From NCBI RefSeq assembly GCF_022814865.1, contig NZ_JAKVRD010000002.1, positions 305,124-369,123 on the forward strand: 64,000 nucleotides of DNA. Reading direction: 5' to 3'. Source of the DNA: Shimia aestuarii (lineage in GTDB: Bacteria > Pseudomonadota > Alphaproteobacteria > Rhodobacterales > Rhodobacteraceae). This document shows, piece by piece, positions 8,552 to 16,384 of the stretch (the stretch's first letter is position 1; each line of letters starts with the position of its first letter). The notes below the pieces were generated by a model. It did no database searches, was not told the origin of the DNA, and saw only the letters and a list, made by a program, of their open reading frames with translations. The position numbers and the translations under genes are program-made.

Positions 8552-9004
8552 ATGGCGAGGATGGATCATATCGACGAGCATATATTGCGCGAACTTGGCC
8601 GCGATGGGCGGGTGAGCAACCTCGAGCTTGCCGAGCGTGTCGGGCTATCGCCCTCGGCCTGCCTGCGCCGGGTGCAGGAACTTGAGCGCAGTGGAATTAT
8701 CAAGGGATACCGGGCGGTTACGGATCGCGCGGCGCTTGGCGTCGGGTTCGTGGCCTATATCACGGTGGGGCTTAACGAGCATACGAAGGCGGCGCAGGAA
8801 GGGTTCGAGCGGGCGATGCAGCGGGCGCCGGAAGTGCGCGAATGCCATAATATCACGGGGTCGGTGGAGTATCTTCTTCGGGTCGAGGCGGCGGATCTTG
8901 TGGCCTATAAACGGTTCCACACGGAGGTTCTTGGGACCGTGCCGCATGTGAACGCGATCACCTCGTATGTGGTCATGGGAAGCCCGAAGGACGAGCGCGC
9001 CTGA
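8552..9004 (+). CDS. Lrp/AsnC-family transcriptional regulator
   Basis: A 150-residue regulator starting MARMDHIDEHILRELGRDGR. Residues about 5-60 form the AsnC helix-turn-helix (VSNLELAERVGLSPSACLRRVQELE followed by GIIKGYRAV). The remainder is the RAM ligand/oligomerisation domain (VRECHNITGSVEYLLRVEAAD). The open frame extends far upstream to 7976, but that part is a shadow of the LysE gene, and the ATG at 8552 (or 8561) gives the normal family length. It probably controls the divergent LysE-type exporter in response to an amino acid. The stop is followed by both dispersed repeat families (A and B). Confidence 0.93.
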   Translation: MARMDHIDEHILRELGRDGRVSNLELAERVGLSPSACLRRVQELERSGIIKGYRAVTDRAALGVGFVAYITVGLNEHTKAAQEGFERAMQRAPEVRECHNITGSVEYLLRVEAADLVAYKRFHTEVLGTVPHVNAITSYVVMGSPKDERA

Positions 9005-9010
9005 GGCAAA

Positions 9011-9061
9011 AGTTAACGGCGAAAATCAACGTCGGTATTACGTCGGTATTGGGTCTGTATC
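9011..9061 (+). repeat. Family A intergenic element, copy 1 (three 11-bp units)
   Basis: Units ACGTCGGTATT (9029-9039), ACGTCGGTATT (9040-9050) and GGGTCTGTATC (9051-9061) are head-to-tail at an exact 11-bp period. GTTAACGGCGAAAAT (9012-9026) just before them matches GTTAACAGCCAAAAT in copy 3, although the spacer to the units is 11 bases shorter here. The element lies seven bases after the Lrp stop codon, in a gap between convergent genes, and is followed by a Family B element. Confidence 0.8.
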
Positions 9062-9103
9062 GCGGTGGTGTGGATTCTTGCGCGTGGGGTTTTGTTAAGG
9101 GTT

Positions 9104-9170
9104 GAGGGGCGCTGCCCCTCTTGAGCCTACGGCTCAATTCACCCCGGGATATTTCGGGCAAGAGGAAGAG
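9104..9170 (+). repeat. Family B intergenic element, copy 1
   Basis: Hairpin one is GAGGGGC-GCT-GCCCCTC (9104-9120) and hairpin two is TTGAGCC-TAC-GGCTCAA (9121-9137). The conserved tail TTCACCCCGGGATATTT...GGCAAGAGGAAG follows. The right end lies six bases from the stop codon of the minus-strand racemase-like gene, so it forms the 3' untranslated region of that gene. Confidence 0.85.
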
Positions 9171-9176
9171 TGGGCG

Positions 9177-9794
9177 TCAGCGCGCGAGCGCGGCGCGCAG
9201 CGCGGTTTCCGGCGTGGTCAGGACGGGGGTGTCGAGATCGGAGAGCAGCGCGGCGGCGGGGGCCATGCTTGCCTGTGCGAGCAGGATGCAGGCGGGTTTG
9301 GCCGTGGGCAGGGCATCGCGGATCGCCCCGGCGATGCAGGCGGCGAAGGCGTCGCGCTCATCCGATTCGAAGAGCGGCCAGAATTGCGGCAGCGGCAGGG
9401 GGATGACGTCTGCGGTTTTGTCCGCTCGGGCCAAGGCCCGTTCGAGTGCGGCGCGCGAGGGGGCGGCGGTGCTCTCAAGCGCATAGGCCATGAGGATCGG
9501 CCCGCCGATCCGGGCGGCCTCGGTCATGGCGGGGCGGTCGATCACCAGCGCGCCCGCCGTCTCGGCCATGTCGCCGATGGTGGTGCAGGTGCAAAGCGCG
9601 GTGCCTTGCGCCGATTGGATGGCTTCGGTGATTTCTTTTATCAGCGCCTCGGTCGGGCCGGACGCGCGGGCGGTTGCGAGCCAGTCGGGGCGCACGACAT
9701 GATGCAGCACCGCGCCGGGGGTAATGCGGTCGCGCAGGGCGTCGAAGGTGGCGACATGGGCCTCGGCGGTATGCAGGAGGGTGATTTGGGTCAT
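9177..9794 (-). CDS. Asp/Glu racemase superfamily-like protein
   Basis: A 205-residue protein from the ATG at 9794 (MTQITLLHTAEAHVATFDAL); twelve further codons upstream are possible but less likely. It resembles the aspartate/glutamate/hydantoin racemase superfamily: a first-half cysteine block ALCTCTTIGDMAE and a second-half AKPACILLAQASM, the places where the two catalytic cysteines normally sit, followed by VLTTPETALRAAL, the usual C-terminal segment of these proteins. Which member it is, and whether both cysteines act, cannot be decided. No regulatory partner is adjacent. Family B repeat copy 1 follows its stop codon. Confidence 0.75.
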   Translation of the reverse strand: MTQITLLHTAEAHVATFDALRDRITPGAVLHHVVRPDWLATARASGPTEALIKEITEAIQSAQGTALCTCTTIGDMAETAGALVIDRPAMTEAARIGGPILMAYALESTAAPSRAALERALARADKTADVIPLPLPQFWPLFESDERDAFAACIAGAIRDALPTAKPACILLAQASMAPAAALLSDLDTPVLTTPETALRAALAR

Positions 9795-9896
9795 GGGCGC
9801 GAGGGTAGGGGAAGGGAGGGGGGAGTGCAAAGTGGAGCGCGGCCCGGAAGGGGATCTTCAAGACGAATGCGGCGAAGGGTTGCTCTGAGCCCAGAC

Positions 9897-10331
9897 CTAC
9901 CACGCGCTTTGTTTCAGGGCTTTGAGCGCTGCATCCTTCGCGCGGTCCCGATTTAAACGAAAAGCCTCGCCGTCACCTGCATCATCCCACAGCACTGCTA
10001 GTTCACTTGGCTCGCCTTCCAATCGACCGAGTGCCAAGAGGACACGTTGCTCCAGATTAGGGATTTTGAGTATGCGCTCGGCATTACGCCTAATGGTCTC
10101 GCTATGTCCGGCTACTTGAGCCACTTGCCCAAACCCACCAGCAATACCAATGACTTCGCACATCGCCCAAAAGCTCTGCTCAACATCCGCGGGAATGAGC
10201 TCCTTCTTGTCGAAGTGTTCCCCGATGACGGCAAGCGGTGTTGGAATGGCAAGGAAGCCAAGCTTCTCCAAGTGAGCGAGCCAATCACTTGCAGCATCGT
10301 TTTCAAATACGCCGACACCCCACGTACCCAC
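9897..10331 (-). CDS. DUF4259 domain protein (GTG start)
   Basis: A 144-residue protein. The GTG at 10331 is chosen because AGGAG stands seven bases before it and because the protein then begins VGTWGVGVFENDAASDWL, the conserved opening of DUF4259. The rest (LIPADVEQSFWAMCEVI, LAVLWDDAGDGEAFRLNRD) continues that family. DUF4259 proteins are small cytosolic proteins of unknown function. Base composition here is visibly more AT-rich than in the neighbouring genes, and no conserved partner is adjacent, so it looks like an accessory gene gained by transfer (inference). A short stretch with no feature separates it from the racemase-like gene. Confidence 0.8.
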   Translation of the reverse strand: MGTWGVGVFENDAASDWLAHLEKLGFLAIPTPLAVIGEHFDKKELIPADVEQSFWAMCEVIGIAGGFGQVAQVAGHSETIRRNAERILKIPNLEQRVLLALGRLEGEPSELAVLWDDAGDGEAFRLNRDRAKDAALKALKQSAW

Positions 10332-10534
10332 GGTAGAGCTCCTTCTGAAATCTCTGCTGGATGTTGCTAGCTGACTTTCGTCGAAAACGGAAGCAAAGTC
10401 CCGCATAGCAGACCTCGGTGCAGAAATTGCCAAAGGTCAGCTTTCCGCCCCCTCTACCTTTCCGATCAGCTTCGGCTGCCCAGGGCCGAAAGCCGAGGTC
10501 GGCCTGCGCAATCCGTTCCAGATCCCCCAACACA
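10332..10534. other. Gap without a supported gene
   Basis: About 200 bp upstream of the DUF4259 gene. A minus-strand open frame (10303-10533) runs through it but overlaps DUF4259 in another frame and shows no recognisable domain, so I do not call it. The stretch is mixed in composition and may be a remnant left by whatever inserted the DUF4259 gene. Confidence 0.4.
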
Positions 10535-10566
10535 AAACGCCCCCACAGTTTCCTGCGGGGGCGTTT
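10535..10566 (-). terminator. Rho-independent terminator of mcl1
   Basis: On the minus strand AACGCCCCCGCAG-GAAA-CTGTGGGGGCGTT is followed by TTGTGTT. The stem is long and GC-rich with a stable GAAA tetraloop, located about 25 bp after the mcl1 stop codon. Confidence 0.85.
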
Positions 10567-10590
10567 GCTTTTTCACCTTAACCGCCGGGA

Positions 10591-11553
10591 TCAGCCGTTC
10601 TTGGCGATCAGCTCGGCTTGGGCGACGATGACTTCGGCTTGTTTGATCGAGGCGATGTCGACGAGGCGGCCTTTGTAGACGGTGGCGCCTTCGCCGTTGG
10701 CTTTGGCCTGTTCCATGGCGGCGAGGATTTCGCGGGCCTCGGAGACGGCTTCTTCCGACGGGGTGAAGACCTCGTTGGCCAGCGCGATTTGTTTCGGGTG
10801 GATGGCCCATTTGCCGACCATGCCGAGGGTTGCGGAGCGTTTGGCCTGGGCGATGTAGCCTTCGTCATCGGAGAAGTCGCCGAAGGGGCCATCAACGGGC
10901 AGGACGCCGTGGGTGCGGCAGGCGGCGACGATGGCGGTCTGGGCCCAGTGCCAGGGGTCGGACCAGTATTTCGCGCCGTCGTGCAGCATGAAATAGGCTT
11001 CCTGCGTGCCGCCGATGCCGGTTGTCTGCATGCCCATGGAGGCGGCGAAGTCGGCGGCGCCGAGCGACATGGCCTGAAGGCGGGGCGAGGCGGCGGCGAT
11101 GGCTTCGACATGGGCGATGCCGGCGGCCGATTCGATGATGACCTCAAACGAGATCGGCTTGGCGCGGCCCTTGGCGGCCTCGATGGCGGTCACGAGGGCG
11201 TCGACGGCATAAACGTCTTCGGCACAGCCGACTTTGGGGATCATGATCTGGTCGAGGCGGTCACCGGCCTGTTCGAGGAGGTCTACCACATCGCGATACC
11301 AATAGGGGGTGTCGAGGCCGTTGATACGGACGGACATATACTTGTTGCCCCAGTCAACGGTGTTCAGGGCCTCGATGACGTTGGCGCGGGCCATGTCCTT
11401 GTCGGTCGGCGCGACGGAATCCTCGAGGTCGAGGTTGATGACGTCGGCGGCAGAGGCGGCCATCTTGGCGAAGAGCTTGGTGTTGGAACCCGGGCCGAAC
11501 AGCTGGCAGCGGTTGGGACGGGCGGGGGCGGCAGGCTGAATGCGGAAGCTCAT
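10591..11553 (-). CDS. mcl1: L-malyl-CoA/beta-methylmalyl-CoA lyase
   Basis: A 320-residue enzyme from the ATG at 11553 (MSFRIQPAAPARPNRCQLFG), with GAGAGGA as ribosome site. The PGSNTKLFAKMAASAADVIN opening, DLEDSVAP, the SVRING strand and FEVIIESAAGIAHVEAIAAA, with its glutamate, are the citrate-lyase-beta (HpcH/HpaI) TIM-barrel signatures as found in Rhodobacter Mcl1. It reversibly cleaves malyl-CoA to acetyl-CoA and glyoxylate, and beta-methylmalyl-CoA to propionyl-CoA and glyoxylate, as in the ethylmalonyl-CoA pathway. The open frame runs upstream to 11853, but that part lacks family similarity. It is divergent from dgcN with a 298-bp gap and ends at a strong terminator. Confidence 0.93.
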   Translation of the reverse strand: MSFRIQPAAPARPNRCQLFGPGSNTKLFAKMAASAADVINLDLEDSVAPTDKDMARANVIEALNTVDWGNKYMSVRINGLDTPYWYRDVVDLLEQAGDRLDQIMIPKVGCAEDVYAVDALVTAIEAAKGRAKPISFEVIIESAAGIAHVEAIAAASPRLQAMSLGAADFAASMGMQTTGIGGTQEAYFMLHDGAKYWSDPWHWAQTAIVAACRTHGVLPVDGPFGDFSDDEGYIAQAKRSATLGMVGKWAIHPKQIALANEVFTPSEEAVSEAREILAAMEQAKANGEGATVYKGRLVDIASIKQAEVIVAQAELIAKNG

Positions 11554-11851
11554 GTCGATCCTCTCGGGTAAGGAAGTTTCGATTTTTTCACGCCATTCGG
11601 TAGAATATTGCGCATGTCTTCGCAAGCGTTGTTTTGCAGGTGCAGCAATGCGAGACTGTCCCGGCGCGCGACAGGGGCCGGAGGCTGTGGTTGGATTCGG
11701 AGTGATCTGGCCCGGAGGCGTCAAGATTTTTGCGTAGAGAGCGCTTTTTGCGGGAGGATTTCTCAAACTGTTCCGAAAAGAGCGCAGCATTTGCAAAGCA
11801 TTCGTGGGGCGGCTGGGGCAAGGTGAAGGAGAAAAAGACAGGATTACTGCC
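11554..11851. promoter_or_regulatory. Divergent promoter region between mcl1 and dgcN
   Basis: This 298-bp non-coding gap must hold promoters for both the minus-strand mcl1 and the plus-strand dgcN operon. I see AT-richer stretches near 11580-11600 and 11725-11775, but no repeat or operator strong enough to name. Confidence 0.4.
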
Positions 11852-12853
11852 ATGATTCAGACACCGTATCTTCTCTTCCTGGGCGACGCGCCCGACCAAC
11901 TTGCCGCGAAAGTGGCGCAAGGGATCAAGGACTGGCGTCCGGAAAACGCCGTGGGCCAGTTCCGCATGGAAGGCTGCAAGGCCGATCTTGGCCTGACCGA
12001 CATGACGCTGGCCGAGGCCAAGGCGGCGGGGGCGAAAACGCTCGTCATTGGCGTGGCCAACCGGGGCGGCGTCATTTCCAAGGCGTGGAAAAAGGTTCTC
12101 GTGGCGGCGCTCGAGGAAGGGTTTGACCTGGCTTCGGGCCTGCACAACCTGTTGCGCGACGAGCCGGACCTTGTGGCCGTGGCCGAGGCGACGGGGCAGA
12201 GCTTGCATGATGTGCGTATCCCGGAGGTGGATTACCCGATCGCCAACGGCAAGAAGCGCAGCGGCAAGCGGTGCCTTGCGGTGGGCACGGATTGTTCGGT
12301 CGGCAAGATGTACACGGCGCTCGCCATGGACGCGGAGATGCGCGAGCGAGGGATGAAGTCGAGCTTTCGGGCGACCGGGCAGACCGGCATTCTGATCACT
12401 GGCGACGGTGTGCCGCTCGATGCGGTGATTGCGGATTTCATGGCCGGGTCGGTGGAATGGCTCACGCCGGACAATGACGACGACCACTGGGACCTGATCG
12501 AGGGGCAGGGGAGCCTGTTCCATGTGTCCTATTCGGGGGTCACCATGGCGCTTATCCATGGCGGGCAGCCGGATGCGCTTATCCTCAGCCACGAGCCGAC
12601 GCGCGAACATATGCGGGGCCTGCCGGACTATCAGCAGCCGAGCCTTGAAGAGCTGCGTGACATGGCGCTGGCGCTGGCGAAGGTGGCGAACCCAGCGTGC
12701 AAGGTTGTCGGCATCTCGGTCAACACCCAGCACATGGGTGAGGAGGAGGCGAAAGCCTACCTCGGTGGCCTCGAGGAAAGCATGGGGCTTCCGGCGACCG
12801 ACCCCTATCGCTTTGGCGCGGGCAAGCTGGTCGACGCGCTGGCGGCGATGTAA
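11852..12853 (+). CDS. dgcN: DgcN, DUF1611 protein (D-glutamate N-acetyltransferase)
   Basis: A 333-residue DUF1611 protein starting MIQTPYLLFLGDAPDQLAAK. The middle carries CLAVGTDCSVGKMYTALAMD (about residues 143-160), a P-loop-like segment typical of the family, followed by FRATGQTGILITGDGVPLDA and, at the end, NTQHMGEEEAKAYL. Members paired with an enolase-superfamily epimerase have been described as DgcN, which N-acetylates D-glutamate so that DgcA can racemise it. That pairing is present here, with DgcA 79 bp downstream and a D-amino-acid aminotransferase after it. The Family B repeat lies in the dgcN-dgcA gap. The enzyme activity is inferred from family and context, not seen in the sequence. 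Confidence 0.85.
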   Translation: MIQTPYLLFLGDAPDQLAAKVAQGIKDWRPENAVGQFRMEGCKADLGLTDMTLAEAKAAGAKTLVIGVANRGGVISKAWKKVLVAALEEGFDLASGLHNLLRDEPDLVAVAEATGQSLHDVRIPEVDYPIANGKKRSGKRCLAVGTDCSVGKMYTALAMDAEMRERGMKSSFRATGQTGILITGDGVPLDAVIADFMAGSVEWLTPDNDDDHWDLIEGQGSLFHVSYSGVTMALIHGGQPDALILSHEPTREHMRGLPDYQQPSLEELRDMALALAKVANPACKVVGISVNTQHMGEEEAKAYLGGLEESMGLPATDPYRFGAGKLVDALAAM

Positions 12854-12876
12854 GCTCGCCTGAGCAACGGGCAGGA

Positions 12877-12926
12877 GCGGGGGCCAGCCCCCGCACCCCC
12901 GGGATATTTTCAGCAAGAGGAAGGAG
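12877..12926 (+). repeat. Family B intergenic element, copy 2 (inside the dgc operon)
   Basis: A perfect 8-bp hairpin GCGGGGGC-CA-GCCCCCGC (12877-12894) is followed by the family tail CCCCCGGGATATTTT..CAGCAAGAGGAAGGAG. This copy lies between two co-directional genes, and its end supplies the GAGGAAGGAG Shine-Dalgarno of dgcA. The second hairpin seen in the other copies is missing. Confidence 0.85.
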
Positions 12927-12932
12927 CGGGGC

Positions 12933-13898
12933 ATGCAGGTTTCCGTCACGCGGGACGTTTTCAAGCTGGCGCAGGTGTTCACCATTTCGCGGGGGTCACG
13001 GACCGAGGCGAAGGTGCTCACGGTGCGGATCGAGGAGAACGGTGTCACGGGATGGGGCGAATGCGTGCCCTATGCGCGTTACGATGAGACGCTCGAGAGT
13101 GTGACCGCGGAGATCGAGGGCTTGCCCGCGACGTTCGACCGGGTGGCGCTTTATGATCTTCTGCCTGCGGGCGCGGCGCGCAATGCGGTTGATTGCGCGC
13201 TTTGGGATCTCGAGGCGAAACAGGCGGGCAAGCGCGTTTGGGAGCTTGCGGGTCTACCAAAGCCGGGGCCGGAGATCACGGCCTATACGCTCTCGCTCGA
13301 CACACCCGAAAAGATGCAGGCGCAGGCGGCGGAAAACGCGTTTCGCCCGCTCCTCAAGATCAAGCTCGGCACGCCCGATGACATGCCGCGCCTTGAGGCG
13401 GTGCGCGCGGGCGCGCCGAAATCGACCATCATTGTCGATGCCAACGAGGGGTGGAGCGCCGAGGTCTATGCCGATCTCGCACCGCATCTTGTGCGGCTTG
13501 GCGTGGCGCTTGTGGAGCAGCCCTTGCCCGCGGGAGAGGATGACGCGCTATTGGGCATGGAGCGGCCGGTGCCGGTTTGTGCCGATGAGAGCTGTCACGA
13601 CCGGGGGAGCCTTGCGGCGCTCAAGGGCAAGTATGACGTTGTGAATATCAAGCTCGACAAGACGGGCGGCCTCACCGAGGCGCTTGCGCTGCGCGCGGCG
13701 GCGCTTGCCGAGGGCTATAAGGTTATGGTCGGATGCATGGTGGGATCGTCGCTTGCGATGGCGCCGGCGACGCTTGTGGCGCAAGGCGCGATGGTGACGG
13801 ACCTTGACGGGCCGCTTCTTCTCGCAGAAGACCGTCCGCAACCTTTGATTTTTGACGATTCCGGGGTGCACCCGCCTGTGGCGGCGCTCTGGGGCTAA
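12933..13898 (+). CDS. dgcA: DgcA, N-acetyl-D-glutamate racemase / dipeptide-epimerase family
   Basis: A 321-residue enolase-superfamily protein (muconate lactonising subgroup). The capping domain occupies about residues 1-110 and the barrel follows with LLKIKLG (catalytic K-x-K near 142-144). The metal ligands are in VDANEGW (D about 168), EQPLP (E about 193) and ADESCHD (D about 216). The second-side lysine is in NIKLDKTGG (about 241). All catalytic positions are present. Such proteins epimerise L-Ala-D/L-Glu dipeptides or, when paired with DgcN, racemise N-acetyl-D-glutamate. The pairing here favours the latter. Its ribosome site is provided by the Family B repeat. The aminotransferase starts 10 bp after its stop codon. 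Confidence 0.88.
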   Translation: MQVSVTRDVFKLAQVFTISRGSRTEAKVLTVRIEENGVTGWGECVPYARYDETLESVTAEIEGLPATFDRVALYDLLPAGAARNAVDCALWDLEAKQAGKRVWELAGLPKPGPEITAYTLSLDTPEKMQAQAAENAFRPLLKIKLGTPDDMPRLEAVRAGAPKSTIIVDANEGWSAEVYADLAPHLVRLGVALVEQPLPAGEDDALLGMERPVPVCADESCHDRGSLAALKGKYDVVNIKLDKTGGLTEALALRAAALAEGYKVMVGCMVGSSLAMAPATLVAQGAMVTDLDGPLLLAEDRPQPLIFDDSGVHPPVAALWG

Positions 13899-13908
13899 GG
13901 AGACGGAA

Positions 13909-14769
13909 ATGACCCGCACTGTATTTGTAAACGGAGAGTACCTGCCCGAGGGTGAGGCAACGGTGTCGATCTTTGACCGGGGCTTCCTCATGGCGGATGC
14001 GGTTTATGAGGTCACCTCGGTTCTTGGTGGCAAGCTCATAGACTTTGACGGCCATGCGGTGCGGCTTGAGCGGTCGCTCAAGGAGCTCGACATGCAGGCG
14101 CCGTGCACGAAGGAGGAGCTTCTCGAGATTCACCGCAAGCTTGTTGAGTTGAACGGGATCGAAGAGGGGATGATCTATCTTCAGGTCACGCGCGGATCGG
14201 ATGGCGACCGGGATTTTGTCTTTCCGTCGGAAGACACCAAGCCGACCCTCGTTCTTTTCACCCAGAACAAGCCGGGCCTTGCCAATGCGCCAGCGGCGCA
14301 GGAAGGGATCAAGGTTATCTCGATCGAGGATATCCGCTGGGGTCGTCGCGACATCAAGACGGTGCAGCTTCTTTATCCGTCGATGGGCAAGATGATGGCC
14401 AAGAAGGCGGGTGCGGATGACGCGTGGATGGTCGAGGATGGCTATGTCACTGAAGGCACGTCCAACAACGCCTATTTCGTCAAGGACGGCAAGATCGTGA
14501 CCCGCCCGCTTTCGAACGACATTCTGCACGGGATCACCCGCAAGGCGGTTCTGCGGATGGCGGAAGAGGCGCAGATGGAAATCGAAGAGCGTCTTTTCAC
14601 AATTGAAGAGGCGAAGGACGCGGACGAGGCGTTTGTGACCTCTGCGAGTGCCTTCGTGATGCCGGTTGTGGAGATCGACGGGGCAACGGTTGGCGACGGG
14701 GTGCCGGGGCGGATCGCCAAGCGCCTGCGCGAGATTTACCTCGACGAGAGCATGAAGGCCGCGATCTAA
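13909..14769 (+). CDS. dat: D-amino-acid aminotransferase (class IV PLP)
   Basis: A 286-residue fold-type IV PLP transaminase starting MTRTVFVNGEYLPEGEATVS, with TAAGGAGACGG before the ATG. The first half has FDRGFLMADAVYEVTSVL, the PLP lysine is K150 in RRDIKTVQLLYPS, and the cofactor-binding block DGYVTEGTSNNAYFV plus HGITRKAVL follow, all typical of the Bacillus D-amino-acid transaminase group. It interconverts D-amino acids and 2-oxo acids, e.g. D-Ala plus 2-oxoglutarate to pyruvate plus D-Glu. In this operon it could feed D-Glu to DgcN/DgcA from other D-amino acids (inference). The operon ends here at a clear terminator. Confidence 0.92.
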   Translation: MTRTVFVNGEYLPEGEATVSIFDRGFLMADAVYEVTSVLGGKLIDFDGHAVRLERSLKELDMQAPCTKEELLEIHRKLVELNGIEEGMIYLQVTRGSDGDRDFVFPSEDTKPTLVLFTQNKPGLANAPAAQEGIKVISIEDIRWGRRDIKTVQLLYPSMGKMMAKKAGADDAWMVEDGYVTEGTSNNAYFVKDGKIVTRPLSNDILHGITRKAVLRMAEEAQMEIEERLFTIEEAKDADEAFVTSASAFVMPVVEIDGATVGDGVPGRIAKRLREIYLDESMKAAI

Positions 14770-14792
14770 CAGGTTCGGCAAGACGGATTGGA

Positions 14793-14822
14793 AAGGCGCG
14801 ACCGGGAAGGCCGCGCCTTTTT
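14793..14822 (+). terminator. Rho-independent terminator of the dgc-dat operon
   Basis: AAGGCGCG...CGCGCCTTTTTC forms a GC-rich stem with a GGGAA-centred loop followed directly by five T. It begins 24 bp after the dat stop codon. Confidence 0.88.
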
Positions 14823-14826
14823 CGTG

Positions 14827-15690
14827 TCAGTCGTCGAAGTCGATGGCGAGGCGGTAGAGGTGCCATGTGCCATGCCCAAGGACCGGAAGCACCACGATCA
14901 GCCCGAGGAAGAGCGGTAGGCTTCCCAAAAGGAGGAGCGCCGCGACCACGATGCCCCATGCGATGACGGCAAGCGGGTTCTTGCGGGCGACGCGCAGGGA
15001 TGCGGCGACTGCGACGGGCAGGCCAACGGGGCGGTCGATCAGCATCGGCAGGCTTGTGAGCGTGGTCACAAGGACGATTAGGGCGAAAATGCCACCGACG
15101 CCGATGCCGAGCCATGCGAGGGTCCAGCCTTCTGCGGTTGTCAGCACGTCCCGGGCGAATCCCATCACGCTCGTTGGCATGGCGGGGCCGAGGGTCACGT
15201 TGTAGATCGCAAGGGCCGAGGCGACCCAGAGCGTAAACAGCGCCAATAGGTAGAGACCCATCGTCAGCACCGGGCCGATCATGTGACCGTCCAATGAGGC
15301 GAACGCGGTGCCCCAGCGCGGGGCGGGATCGGTTTCAGCGTGTCGGCTCATGGCATAGAGGCCGATGGCGGCGATGGGGCCAAGCAGCGCAAAGCCCGAA
15401 ACCAGCGGGAAGAGAAGCGGCAGAAGCGCGGCGTGAAAGGCAAAGCCCGCCAGAAGCAGCCCCACAATGGGGTAGATCACCACGAGCATCAGCACGTCGC
15501 TTCGCAGGTGCAGGAAATCGCGCCAGCCGAGGCGCAGAGCAAGTCCGACCTCTCGTAGGCCGATTGTGTTCACGCGGGGCGACACGTTGGGGTCGCTGCG
15601 CATCCCCGAGGTGGCCCCGGCAAGCGCGTGGCCTGTGCCGACCGCTGCCTGAGCGCCCCAACTGAGCGGGTTACCGATTGTCTGAACCAT
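14827..15690 (-). CDS. DUF2189 family integral membrane protein
   Basis: A 287-residue inner-membrane protein with about six hydrophobic helices. Residues about 60-110 contain DVLMLVVIYPIVGLLLAGFA and SGFALLGPIAAIGLYAMSRH, the core of DUF2189 proteins, and the C-terminal region ends in HGTWHLYRLAIDFDD. DUF2189 proteins have no defined role; older annotation sometimes calls them cytochrome-oxidase-like, which I do not see support for. The gene has a good start (GGAGGACGCC ATG) and is convergent with the dat operon, whose terminator lies in the four-base-wide gap. It appears monocistronic. Confidence 0.82.
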   Translation of the reverse strand: MVQTIGNPLSWGAQAAVGTGHALAGATSGMRSDPNVSPRVNTIGLREVGLALRLGWRDFLHLRSDVLMLVVIYPIVGLLLAGFAFHAALLPLLFPLVSGFALLGPIAAIGLYAMSRHAETDPAPRWGTAFASLDGHMIGPVLTMGLYLLALFTLWVASALAIYNVTLGPAMPTSVMGFARDVLTTAEGWTLAWLGIGVGGIFALIVLVTTLTSLPMLIDRPVGLPVAVAASLRVARKNPLAVIAWGIVVAALLLLGSLPLFLGLIVVLPVLGHGTWHLYRLAIDFDD

Positions 15691-15814
15691 GGCGTCCTCC
15701 CTAATGGTCTAGGGCAGGCGCGTGGCACATGGGACATGAATGTGCAGAGCCCTGTGCCGAAGGCGGCGGCCTGCCGTGTCCCTTGAGAGTATCACAAATG
15801 CGCCGTCCGCGCCC

Positions 15815-16384
15815 TCACGATTGCGAGATAGGGGCGAGGAAGGTCACATGAGTGTCGCCGTATTTGCGGCAATCGAGAAGGTCGAAGCCCTCGGGCGCGG
15901 GCTGGGGCGCGTTTTCTTCCCAGACGATGAGGGCGTCGGGCGCGATCCAGTTTCCCGCCCGTGCGGCGGCGAGCGCGGTGGTGCCGAGGCCCTTGCCATA
16001 GGGCGGATCAAGGAAGATCAGATCATAGGGCGCGCCGGTGTTGGCGGGTAGGCGTGTGGCGTCGCGGGCAATGAGGGTCGTCGCGGCTTTGCTGCGCGTC
16101 AGGCGGATGTTCTCGCGGATGAGGCTTTGGGATTTGCGACCGTCATCGACGAAGGTTGTGCAGGTAGCGCCACGCGACAGCGCCTCGAGGCCAAGCGCGC
16201 CGGTGCCTGCGAAAAGGTCGAGGGTGCGCGCGCCGGTGATGGGGTCGCCGAACTTGCCGCCCATGAGGACGTTGAACAGGCTTTCGCGGACGCGGTCCGT
16301 TGTCGGGCGCAGATGCGCGCCCGCGTCCCCCTTGCCGACACTGGCCAGCGCCGTGCCGCGACATGTTCCGGCGATGATCCTCAC
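15815..16384 (-). CDS. rsmD: 16S rRNA (guanine966-N2)-methyltransferase
   Basis: A 189-residue protein starting MRIIAGTCRGTALAS and HLRPTTDRVRESLFNVL, the characteristic RsmD opening. It continues with the SAM-binding DLFAGTGALGLEALSRGA and the catalytic LDPPYGKG (D/N-PPY motif, near residue 125). It methylates G966 of 16S rRNA in the small ribosomal subunit. The ATG overlaps the stop codon of the upstream oxidoreductase by four bases, so both are cotranslated. That partnership has no obvious functional logic. The length matches the family. Confidence 0.95.
   Translation of the reverse strand: MRIIAGTCRGTALASVGKGDAGAHLRPTTDRVRESLFNVLMGGKFGDPITGARTLDLFAGTGALGLEALSRGATCTTFVDDGRKSQSLIRENIRLTRSKAATTLIARDATRLPANTGAPYDLIFLDPPYGKGLGTTALAAARAGNWIAPDALIVWEENAPQPAPEGFDLLDCRKYGDTHVTFLAPISQS

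Noticed and set aside
10303..10533. 76-residue minus-strand ORF
   Set aside because: It overlaps DUF4259 in another frame, has no domain and no ribosome site.
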